Below, piece after piece: positions 1 to 6,824 of a stretch of 31,239 nt of DNA (positions are counted from its first letter, which is position 1; the number at the start of each line of letters is the position of its first letter). The notes below the pieces were generated by a model. It had not been told where the DNA came from. It did not search any database and saw only the letters and a list, made by a program, of their open reading frames with translations. The position numbers and the translations under genes were made by a program. The DNA is from Lachnospiraceae bacterium UBA7160 (GTDB lineage: Bacteria > Bacillota > Clostridia > Lachnospirales > Lachnospiraceae), in NCBI GenBank assembly GCA_002491565.1, contig DKWE01000045.1, positions 71,798-103,036 of the forward strand, in the 5' to 3' direction.

Positions 1-57
1 TCGTGCATTCTGCACGAAAACGCCCCGCGGGACAGTGTACGCGTGAACAGTAACACG

Positions 58-1062
58 TTATCGTGCTTCTGGTATCGCCTTCCCAAGATGGCAGCAGGCA
101 AGCTCCGTGGCCACACGGCCCTTCGGGGTACGGTTGATAAAGCCATTCTTAATGAGGTAGGGTTCATAGACATCCTCAATCGTCCCTGCATCTTCCCCAA
201 TAGCAGCTGCCAGTGTATCCAGGCCAACCGGACCGCCTCCAAACTTATCGATCATCAGAGAAAGGATTTCACGGTCCGTCGCATCAAGCCCATGGCGGTC
301 CACCTCCAGCAGATCCAGGGCTTCGGCGGCAATCGCAGCCGTAATTCTGCCGTCATACCTCACCTGAGCATAGTCGCGCACACGCTTCAGCAGGCGGTTG
401 GCGAGACGCGGTGTTCCCCGTGAACGCTTGGAGATCTCCAGAGCTCCCCGGGTATCAATCTGTACCTTCAGCACCTCGGCGGAGCGGGTAACGATGGTCT
501 GCAGCTCTTTTTCTGTGTAAAATTCCAGATGATTTACTACTCCGAAGCGATCACGCAGCGGGGCAGTCAGCATCCCGGCACGCGTAGTCGCACCGATCAG
601 CGTAAATCTCGGAAGATCCAGACGAATTGACCGGGCGGATGCCCCTTTGCCAATCACGATATCAATCGAAAAATCCTCCATCGCCGGATACAGGACCTCT
701 TCAACCTGACGATTCAGACGATGGATTTCATCGATAAACAGGACATCCCCCTCCTGCAGATTGTTCAAAATCGCTGCCATTTCGCCCGGCTTTTCAATCG
801 CGGGGCCGGACGTAATCTTGATATTGACCCCCATCTCATTTGCCACGATACCCGCCAGCGTTGTCTTTCCAAGTCCCGGCGGTCCATACAGCAGGACGTG
901 ATCGAGCGAATCATGCCGCTGCTTCGCCGCCTCGATAAAAATCTTCAGCGTGCTTTTCGCTTTCTCCTGACCGATATAGTCCTCCAGGCGCTGCGGGCGG
1001 AGACCTGGCTCCAACCGGTAATCCTCTTCTGTCGCATCCGTTGTGATAATTCTTTTTGCCAT
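58..1062 (-). CDS. ruvB: Holliday junction branch migration ATPase RuvB
   Basis: 334 aa, the usual RuvB length. RuvB is the hexameric AAA+ motor that, with RuvA, drives branch migration of Holliday junctions during recombinational repair in the cytoplasm. Visible motifs are Walker A GPPGLGKTT (about residues 60-68), Walker B LFIDEIHRL (108-116), sensor-1-type GATTRAG (about 157-163) and the arginine finger region PLRDRFG (R170). The C-terminal winged-helix part ends in the typical GFINRTPKGRVATELA. The ATG is preceded by AGGGAG about 6 nt upstream. It lies 162 bp downstream of ruvA on the same strand, so the two probably form a ruvAB operon; the gap is longer than usual and holds no gene I can see. 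The identity is very secure. Confidence 0.98.
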   Translation of the reverse strand: MAKRIITTDATEEDYRLEPGLRPQRLEDYIGQEKAKSTLKIFIEAAKQRHDSLDHVLLYGPPGLGKTTLAGIVANEMGVNIKITSGPAIEKPGEMAAILNNLQEGDVLFIDEIHRLNRQVEEVLYPAMEDFSIDIVIGKGASARSIRLDLPRFTLIGATTRAGMLTAPLRDRFGVVNHLEFYTEKELQTIVTRSAEVLKVQIDTRGALEISKRSRGTPRLANRLLKRVRDYAQVRYDGRITAAIAAEALDLLEVDRHGLDATDREILSLMIDKFGGGPVGLDTLAAAIGEDAGTIEDVYEPYLIKNGFINRTPKGRVATELACCHLGKAIPEAR

Positions 1063-1224
1063 ATTGCTCTCCCTGCTTTTCCTGCCTGCGCTGTCATTTC
1101 CCCAGACAGAAACTGCGAAAATGTTAATCTACTGAACGCACCACACACTCCCAAAACCCTTGCAGAATACATCTCTGCGCTAAAAAATAGCATAGGGCCG
1201 GATTATGCACAGATTAGCCTTCCT

Positions 1225-1848
1225 CTATAGGAAAACCATCTGCTTCAACGCCAGCTTCAGGATCGTCTCCGTATCCATATCATCGGTGATCTGCGCCCGC
1301 CGGATCGCCTTTAGTGCGTCGCTATTCGAGTAACCGAGAGCCACCATGGCCTGGATCGCCTCCGTCCGCGCCTGGAACTCTCCGTCCAAAGCCGCAGGGC
1401 TCTCTGCCCCATCCGCATGCGCCAGTTTTTTCTCAAATGCATCCTCCAGGCTGACCCGATCCTTCAGCTCGAGGATCATCTTTTGAGCAGTCTTATTCCC
1501 AACACCGGGAGCCTTTGCAATGGCCTTCCAGTCGTCAGCAAGCACCGCAAACCGCAAATCATCTGCTGTCATCACGGACAATACGCCGAGTGCTGCCTTC
1601 GGACCAATTCCATTTACATTCAGCAAGAGCTTGTACATCTCCAAGTCGTCCTTCGACAGAAATCCAAACAAGGTAAGCGCATCCTCCCGCACACTCAGGT
1701 ACGTATAAATCTTTACCTCCTCGCCCCGTCCAGGCAGCGCCTGGGCTTCCCGTCCGGAAATGTGAATCCGAAACCCAATCTGTCCTACTTCCAGTACAAG
1801 AATCGATTCTGTCACTTCCGCCACAATTCCCTTCATATAATCCAGCAT
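1225..1848 (-). CDS. ruvA: Holliday junction branch migration protein RuvA
   Basis: 207 aa from the chosen start, typical for RuvA (about 200 aa). It binds four-way junctions as a tetramer and loads RuvB. The N-terminal OB domain begins MLDYMKGIVAEV and continues through KIYTYLSVREDALTLFGF. The helix-hairpin-helix region contains LLNVNGIGPKAALGVLS and APGVGNKTAQKMILELKD. A flexible acidic linker and a C-terminal UBA-like domain III (ALGYSNSDALKAIRRA) follow; domain III contacts RuvB. An upstream in-frame start 14 codons earlier is possible. I chose the internal ATG at 1848 because GAGGGGGAA sits about 6 nt upstream and family members start at this MLDY/MIDY sequence. Confidence 0.97.
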   Translation of the reverse strand: MLDYMKGIVAEVTESILVLEVGQIGFRIHISGREAQALPGRGEEVKIYTYLSVREDALTLFGFLSKDDLEMYKLLLNVNGIGPKAALGVLSVMTADDLRFAVLADDWKAIAKAPGVGNKTAQKMILELKDRVSLEDAFEKKLAHADGAESPAALDGEFQARTEAIQAMVALGYSNSDALKAIRRAQITDDMDTETILKLALKQMVFL

Positions 1849-1880
1849 AGCAGTTCCCCCTCTGCATTTCCTTCTGCTGA

Positions 1881-1909
1881 ATTCTAACACAAATGGGGGA
1901 CAAAATCAA
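1881..1909 (-). promoter_or_regulatory. Probable sigma-A promoter of ruvAB
   Basis: Read on the minus strand: -35 TTGATT (1909-1904), a 17-nt spacer, -10 TAGAAT (1886-1881). It lies 33 nt upstream of the ruvA ATG. The -10 matches consensus at 5 of 6 positions, the -35 at 4 of 6. It is the only good promoter match between ruvA and the neighbouring hydrolase gene. Confidence 0.6.
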
Positions 1910-1933
1910 CCGTACGTTCGATTTCTCCCCCAT
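1893..1933. promoter_or_regulatory. Long dyad with LexA/SOS-box-like core over the ruvAB promoter
   Basis: Outer arms ATGGGGGA (1893-1900) and TCCCCCAT (1926-1933) are perfect complements. The centre, CAACCGTACGTTCG (1907-1920), has one perfect half (GTTCG) of the Firmicute SOS box CGAACnnnnGTTCG and one degenerate half. It overlaps the -35 at 1904-1909, as expected for a repressor site. ruvAB is a known SOS regulon member in many bacteria. Binding by LexA is inference from position and half-site. Confidence 0.45.
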
Positions 1934-1943
1934 GTCGTTACAG

Positions 1944-1963
1944 TAACACGCTTCGCGATGCAC
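1944..1963. repeat. 20-bp dispersed repeat, copy 1
   Basis: TAACACGCTTCGCGATGCAC is identical to 9930-9949. This copy lies 22 nt beyond the stop codon of the SleB-family gene. A shorter match (CAGTAACACG, about 48-57) occurs beside the ruvB stop codon. It is followed by a small hairpin (TGCGTT/AACGCA, 1970-1983). It is possibly part of a short interspersed element. Confidence 0.55.
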
Positions 1964-1985
1964 ACAAAGTGCGTTTTAACGCATT

Positions 1986-3215
1986 TTATTTCCATTGTGA
2001 AAAGAACAGATGGTCTCCGATCTTCTCGTAAGCCGCAGTTAGACCAAGCCGCTTATATGCACTCTCTGTCATGAAAAAGATATGCTTAAACTCGACCTTT
2101 TCTCCCTTGACAACCAGATAAAGCGGTGTACCGGCTGCCCGGCAGGCATCGTACCGGATGCGTACTTCTTTTGCCGCCTTCCTGCACTGCTCGCTGATCA
2201 GAGACGGATTCTTCAGAACACGCGTCAGGCTTCCATCCCGGGCAGGCGTAAACTGCTGCTTCTGGTAAACGACCTCCCGCAACGTGTTCGGGAACCGGTT
2301 ATCCGCCACCCGGTTCATGATCACCAGGCCGACCGCTACCTGACCAGCATATGCCTGATTCCCCGCCTCACAGTAAAGGATCGCAGCAAACAGCTCTTCA
2401 TCATTTACATATTCATCTGTATAATATGTAAGCTCTACACTCTCCTTCGTCGGAGGCACATTCTCTGAGCTGACCGGAACACCCTTACCACTGCCATCAA
2501 ATGCATAGGTGACATGGTTCACGGTAATATAAGTACTAGTGACCTTTTCATACGTCTTGGTATTGAAATAGTAATACTCGCCGCCGATCTGCTGCAGACC
2601 TTTCACAGCCTTACCATTAGAGCCGAGATACTTGTTATCCTGCCAGGCGTTCATCACCCGCACTCCGTCGCTGTCTACGTAGTACCGCCCTATCCATGTA
2701 CTCTTCGCCATGGAGCCATTTTTACCAAAGTAATAATACTTCTTCTTGCTGAGTACCCAGAGCTTCTTCTGCATCCGTCCGTTGTCCGGATGGAAATAGT
2801 AGGTCTTACTCTTGTAGGTACGCATGCCGGTAAGACGCTCCCCATTTTTGCTGAATGCATAGTAATAGCTTCCTACCTTATGACGTCCATTTACGTAGAC
2901 TGCACCATCCGCTCCGGCATAATACATCTTTCCGGATGAGCGGATCCAGATCTTCTTCAGAACTCGTCCGGCATTTGTAGCAAAATACTTCTTTCCATCT
3001 ACAGTGAACCAGCCGGTCTGCCGAATTCCGTTCTTATTGACGTAATAATCCTTGTCAATCCACTTGTTTGTTACCAGTTTTCCATTACTGTAGTAGGAAT
3101 AGGTGCCGTCTGTGTTCTTTTTCCAGGCTGCGCTGGCCTGAATACTCATCCCCAATACCATCACCAGAAAAAAAACTGCACATACTGTGAGCTTTTTCCT
3201 GCATCGGTTTTTCAC
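1986..3215 (-). CDS. Secreted cell-wall hydrolase: cell-wall-binding repeats plus SleB/CwlJ domain
   Basis: 409 aa with a GTG start, chosen because AAGGAGGGGGA lies about 5 nt upstream and no in-frame ATG competes. Residues 1-29 form a signal peptide: a basic start, a hydrophobic core VCAVFFLVMVLGMS, and a likely cleavage after QASA. Residues about 30-245 are choline-binding/glucan-binding-type (CW_binding_1) repeats rich in W, Y and G, such as GWFTVDGKKYFATNAGR. Residues about 270-405 are a SleB-type Hydrolase_2 domain (EELFAAILYCEAGNQ, then GLVIMNRVADNRFP), with the Glu of YCEAG the probable catalytic acid. SleB enzymes are lytic transglycosylases best known for cortex hydrolysis in spore germination. 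The repeats suggest attachment to vegetative or spore wall polymers. The exact role is unknown. Confidence 0.88.
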   Translation of the reverse strand: MKNRCRKKLTVCAVFFLVMVLGMSIQASAAWKKNTDGTYSYYSNGKLVTNKWIDKDYYVNKNGIRQTGWFTVDGKKYFATNAGRVLKKIWIRSSGKMYYAGADGAVYVNGRHKVGSYYYAFSKNGERLTGMRTYKSKTYYFHPDNGRMQKKLWVLSKKKYYYFGKNGSMAKSTWIGRYYVDSDGVRVMNAWQDNKYLGSNGKAVKGLQQIGGEYYYFNTKTYEKVTSTYITVNHVTYAFDGSGKGVPVSSENVPPTKESVELTYYTDEYVNDEELFAAILYCEAGNQAYAGQVAVGLVIMNRVADNRFPNTLREVVYQKQQFTPARDGSLTRVLKNPSLISEQCRKAAKEVRIRYDACRAAGTPLYLVVKGEKVEFKHIFFMTESAYKRLGLTAAYEKIGDHLFFSQWK

Positions 3216-3331
3216 TCGTATCCCCCTCCTTCACATCATCCAATTCATGATTTTGTAATATTTCCTTCATATTATAAGGCATTTGTTACAATTTGTCAAT
3301 TAAAAACTACAAAATTCCGAAATGTCTTCTA

Positions 3332-3439
3332 AATTAAAAACGAGGGGTGTTGCAAAACTGCTGCAAGCTACAGCATATGGCATATGTCTGATCAGACAAA
3401 CACCAGTACCTGTAGTTTCACCGCAATTTGCGACACCCC
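3332..3439 (-). terminator. Elaborate nested-hairpin terminator downstream of spoIVA
   Basis: Outer arms GGGGTGTTGCAAA (3344-3356) and TTTGCGACACCCC (3427-3439) pair with one mismatch. Inside lie CTACAG/CTGTAG (3368-3373, 3410-3415) and a perfect 14-bp palindrome TGTCTGATCAGACA (3385-3398). On the minus strand the last arm is followed by TCGTTTTTAATTT, so it can terminate spoIVA transcription 29 nt after the stop codon. It is much larger than an ordinary intrinsic terminator and may be an interspersed repetitive element used as one. Confidence 0.6.
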
Positions 3440-3467
3440 GGGGATTGCTGCGATCCATAAAGCGCTG

Positions 3468-4937
3468 TCAGATAATAATGCAGATCAGCTTCCCTTTGGA
3501 TTCGTTTACAATGCGCTTCATCGTATCCTGAAGCTTGCGCTGGCTCTCCTCTCCGATGGAGGAAAGCTTCGCCCGAATACCGTCTTCCACAAGCTGCTCC
3601 ACGGATTTTCCGAAAATCAGCGTATTCCAGATGCCTTCTTCCGTCTGCCGGTTCGCGTTCATATAGGCAATCAGATCCTGTGCCTGCGCCTCACTCCCGA
3701 CAATCGGAGCGATCTCCGTCTCGATATCGGCGCGAATCAAATGAATCGACGGCGACGACGCACGGATTTTCACCCCATAGCGTCCCCCCTGTTTCATAAG
3801 CGCCGGATCCTCGATCTGAATTTCGTTCTTATGCGGAGCAACCACGCCATAACCGGTCTGGCGCACCGCTTCCAGCGCATCCTGAACGGCCCTGTACTCC
3901 TGCTTTTGCTTTGCCATCTCCCGCACCATCGCAATCAGCTGGTATTCGCTGCGAATCTGAGTACCTGTCATCTCACTCAGAATCTGATAATAGAGGGTAT
4001 CCGGAATCGCAACTCCGATCTCCGCACTTCCATCGGAAAGGTTCACCTGTTCAATTTTCATTTTCTTTATGTACTGGCTGGAAGGCTGAAGCTCTTTGTC
4101 GTACAGATCGCGCACGGTCGCAAGCCCCTGCATCATCTGCTTAACTGCAGCAAACAGATCCTGCTTCAGCCAGTGCGAATTCTCCAGTGTCTCCGCCCAC
4201 CGTGGAATGCAAAAAGCCACACGTGTCAGAGGAAATTCCAGGAGAAACTGCTCAAACACTGCAAAAATCTCATTTCGGCCCATTTGCTCGCAATTCAGCA
4301 CCATCGGTGTGATATGGTAAGTCTGCGTCAGATACGCCGCCGCCTCCTTCGCGCTTTCCCCGTACGGTTTTGCGGAATTAAGGATGACCAGAAAAGGCTT
4401 GCCAATGGTCTGAAGCTCCGTGATCGCCTCCCGTTCTGCTTCCAGAAAGCTGCTGCGCGGCAGATCCCCGAAGCTGCCATCCGTTGTCACAACGATTCCA
4501 ATCGTCGCATGATCCCGAATCACTTTCTGCGTACCGATACGCGCTGCCTCCGGAAATGGCATAGGCTGTTCACTCCACGGAGTTTTTACCATACGCGGAC
4601 TTCCCTGATCGAGAACGCCCTCTGCACCCGGAACGAGAAAACCGACGCAGTCTACGATTCGCACCTGCATAGCACTCCCGTCTTCTAATGGCAGCTTCAC
4701 CGCCTCGCGGGGGATAAACTTGGGTTCCACCGTCGTGACTGTTTTCCCTGACGCACTCGACGGCATTGCATCCTTTGCCATCGCCTGCTCCGCGTCCTTC
4801 AGTTCCGGCAGCACCAGATGCTCCACGAACTTCCTCGCAAAGGTAGATTTTCCGGTACGCACCGGTCCGACGATCCCTGCATAAATCGCGCCGCCTGTTC
4901 GCTTCTGAATATCTTTGTACAGATTATATTTTTCCAT
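3468..4937 (-). CDS. spoIVA: Stage IV sporulation protein A (spore coat morphogenetic ATPase)
   Basis: 489 aa, close to the B. subtilis length of about 492. SpoIVA polymerises on the outer forespore membrane using ATP hydrolysis and forms the basal platform of the spore coat. Visible features are a Walker A in GPVRTGKST (residues 24-32), the TRAFAC-like switch region VTTVEPKFIP and RIVDCVGFLVPGAEG, and the conserved C-terminal tail ending NESKGKLICIII. The family's C-terminal region anchors the protein at the membrane with SpoVM. The ATG at 4937 is only 5 nt from a hairpin that contains the purine-rich ribosome binding site, so translation may be structurally controlled. The gene is strong evidence that the host sporulates. 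Confidence 0.97.
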   Translation of the reverse strand: MEKYNLYKDIQKRTGGAIYAGIVGPVRTGKSTFARKFVEHLVLPELKDAEQAMAKDAMPSSASGKTVTTVEPKFIPREAVKLPLEDGSAMQVRIVDCVGFLVPGAEGVLDQGSPRMVKTPWSEQPMPFPEAARIGTQKVIRDHATIGIVVTTDGSFGDLPRSSFLEAEREAITELQTIGKPFLVILNSAKPYGESAKEAAAYLTQTYHITPMVLNCEQMGRNEIFAVFEQFLLEFPLTRVAFCIPRWAETLENSHWLKQDLFAAVKQMMQGLATVRDLYDKELQPSSQYIKKMKIEQVNLSDGSAEIGVAIPDTLYYQILSEMTGTQIRSEYQLIAMVREMAKQKQEYRAVQDALEAVRQTGYGVVAPHKNEIQIEDPALMKQGGRYGVKIRASSPSIHLIRADIETEIAPIVGSEAQAQDLIAYMNANRQTEEGIWNTLIFGKSVEQLVEDGIRAKLSSIGEESQRKLQDTMKRIVNESKGKLICIII

Positions 4938-4942
4938 AAAAA

Positions 4943-4982
4943 GACCCCCTGCATAGACTACTGAGAGTATATGCAGGGGGTC
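4943..4982 (-). promoter_or_regulatory. Perfect 13-bp hairpin sequestering the spoIVA ribosome binding site
   Basis: Arms GACCCCCTGCATA (4943-4955) and TATGCAGGGGGTC (4970-4982) are exact reverse complements around a 14-nt loop. In mRNA sense the 3' arm carries GCAGGGGGTC, the only Shine-Dalgarno-like sequence, then TTTTT and the spoIVA ATG. A GC-rich stem followed by five T also resembles an intrinsic terminator, so it could end read-through from hydA as well. Confidence 0.65.
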
Positions 4983-4984
4983 CT

Positions 4985-5018
4985 GCCATTATGCACACCT
5001 GCTCGGAAACGGATATTG
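4985..5018 (-). promoter_or_regulatory. Candidate sigma-E-type promoter for spoIVA
   Basis: On the minus strand CAATATCC (5018-5011) and GCATAATGGC (4994-4985), 16 nt apart, resemble the sigma-E elements (ATA-type -35, CATA-type -10). A start around 4981 would place the spoIVA leader hairpin at the extreme 5' end of the mRNA. spoIVA is a mother-cell sigma-E gene in B. subtilis. The match is loose. Confidence 0.3.
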
Positions 5019-5113
5019 CTGTCTCTGTTTTATGCATGCAAGCTTCCGCCCTGTGCCTTTTCCGTTACCGTTCATGCCTCCGCGGTCCTGCAAAACGTTT
5101 CGTATCCCTCTTT

Positions 5114-6811
5114 CTATTTTGCAGAGAAGAATTCGTTGTGAAGCAGCTCATGTTCCTTGCCCTTGAGCATTCCCTCGTACAGCGCGGCGATCATCGGATT
5201 TTCATCACTCTTCTTCACAACCGATACCTTATCCGCATTGTAGATGCCGTCACGCCGTGCAGCCTTTGTGCGATCACCTGCCAGACGCGGCTGGCCTCCG
5301 CCCATGATACAGCCACGGCGGCACGCCATAATCTCAATCAGGTGATAATTCTTCTCGCCGCTCTTTACCTGCTCCATCACCTTGCGGGCATTCGCCAATC
5401 CGCTTGCCACGCAGATATTCACCTCGATGCCATTGTACGGAATCGAGAATTCGCGAATGAAGCCTTCCTGGCGCACACCGCTCTCTGCGATTTCTTCCAA
5501 CGTTGCCTTACTGTGGTCCGGCGCCAGTCGACGGATTACCGCCTCTGTCACGCCGCCGGTCACACCGAAAATGACTCCGCCGCCGGAACCGAAGCCAAAC
5601 GGAATATCCGAAGACTCAGGCTCCAGGTCTGCAAAGTTGATTCCCGTCATGCGAATCATCTTTATCAGTTCCGTGGTCGTGATCACATAATCTGTGTCTT
5701 TCTCATTTTTCGTATAGCTGTTGGGCCGGTTTGCCTCCATTTTCTTCGCGGTACATGGCATAAAGGATACCATGACTGTCTTCTTTCCATTTGCATGCTC
5801 CGGGTCCCGGAAATATTCCTTCACGACACTTGACATCATTCCCTGCGGAGAACGGCAGGTCGAAACATGCTCTTCAAACTCCGGAAACTGGTCGCCGACA
5901 AACTTCACCCACGCCGGGCAGCAGGAGGTCAGAAGCGGCAGCTTTCCGCCATTCTGTACACGGTCCAGGAACTCCGCTGTCTCTTCCATGATTGTCAGAT
6001 CCGCACTGAACGTCGTGTCATAGACTTCGTCAAAGCCCATGCGGTGCAGCACATTTACGATCTTGCCCATCACACTTCTGCCCTTTGGCATCCCAAATGC
6101 ATCGCCCACTGCAACGCGAACTGCCGGAGCGATCTGCGCGACGACGCGCACATTCGGATCACCCAGTGCATCCCAGACCGCATCCTCATCACTCTTGATG
6201 CTGATCGCACCGGTCGGGCAGAAGACACGGCACTGTCCGCAGTTCACACAGTCCGTCGCCGCGATCTGGCGGTCAAAGGCCGGCATCACCATCGCATCAC
6301 TGCCACGGTGCGCAAAGCCAAGTGCGCCGACACCCTGCAGCTCCTCGCAGACACGCACACAGTTCCCGCACAGGATACACTTGTTCGGGTCACGCACGAT
6401 GGACGGCGAGCTGAGGTCAAGCGGCAGCTCTTCCTTGTAATTCTGGAAACGCACTTTCGTCACGCCAAACCGGTGCGCCAGTGTCTGCAGGTTGCAGTCT
6501 CCGCTCTTGACACAGGTCGTACAGTCACGGCAATGTGCTGCGAGCAGAAGCTCAATAATCATCTTGCGGTATTTTTTCAGCTTTGCAGTATTAGTATAGA
6601 TCACCATTCCGTCCCGCGGCTCTTCCGAACAGGACGCAAACGTCTTCCCTCTGTCATCCTCCACCGTACAGAGCCGGCAGGCTCCAAACGTGGAAAGCTC
6701 CGAATGATAGCACAGAGTAGGGATATCGATGCCCGCCTTGCGGATGACAGTCAGGACATTTTTTTCATTGGTAAATTCTACTTTTCTGCCGTCAATTGTC
6801 ATTACTCCCAT
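5114..6811 (-). CDS. hydA: Electron-bifurcating [FeFe] hydrogenase catalytic subunit HydA
   Basis: 565 aa from the ATG at 6811, which has AGGAGG about 8 nt upstream; the longer open frame overlaps hydB and was discarded. The domain order matches a trimeric (group A3-like) enzyme: a [2Fe-2S] domain (C34, C45, C48, C61), a NuoG-type His-Cys [4Fe-4S] site (H93, C97, C100, C106), two ferredoxin-like clusters (C145/148/151/155 and C188/191/194/198), then the H-cluster domain. H-cluster motifs are TSCCPAW (about 295-301), MPCTAKKME (351-359) and MACRRGCIMGGGQP (about 495-508). The third has RR where many enzymes have PGG or PGGC spacing. A small-subunit-like tail ends HELLHNEFF. It reversibly makes H2 using NADH and reduced ferredoxin together. 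Last gene of hydC-hydB-hydA. Confidence 0.95.
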   Translation of the reverse strand: MGVMTIDGRKVEFTNEKNVLTVIRKAGIDIPTLCYHSELSTFGACRLCTVEDDRGKTFASCSEEPRDGMVIYTNTAKLKKYRKMIIELLLAAHCRDCTTCVKSGDCNLQTLAHRFGVTKVRFQNYKEELPLDLSSPSIVRDPNKCILCGNCVRVCEELQGVGALGFAHRGSDAMVMPAFDRQIAATDCVNCGQCRVFCPTGAISIKSDEDAVWDALGDPNVRVVAQIAPAVRVAVGDAFGMPKGRSVMGKIVNVLHRMGFDEVYDTTFSADLTIMEETAEFLDRVQNGGKLPLLTSCCPAWVKFVGDQFPEFEEHVSTCRSPQGMMSSVVKEYFRDPEHANGKKTVMVSFMPCTAKKMEANRPNSYTKNEKDTDYVITTTELIKMIRMTGINFADLEPESSDIPFGFGSGGGVIFGVTGGVTEAVIRRLAPDHSKATLEEIAESGVRQEGFIREFSIPYNGIEVNICVASGLANARKVMEQVKSGEKNYHLIEIMACRRGCIMGGGQPRLAGDRTKAARRDGIYNADKVSVVKKSDENPMIAALYEGMLKGKEHELLHNEFFSAK

Positions 6812-6824
6812 GTTCTTCCCTCCT

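Noticed and set aside
3384..4688. 434-codon plus-strand open frame opposite spoIVA
   Set aside because: It lies entirely over spoIVA on the other strand, encodes a His/Leu/Arg-rich low-information sequence and has no ribosome binding site. The same applies to the plus-strand frames opposite hydA, hydB, terL, the portal gene and the MuF gene.
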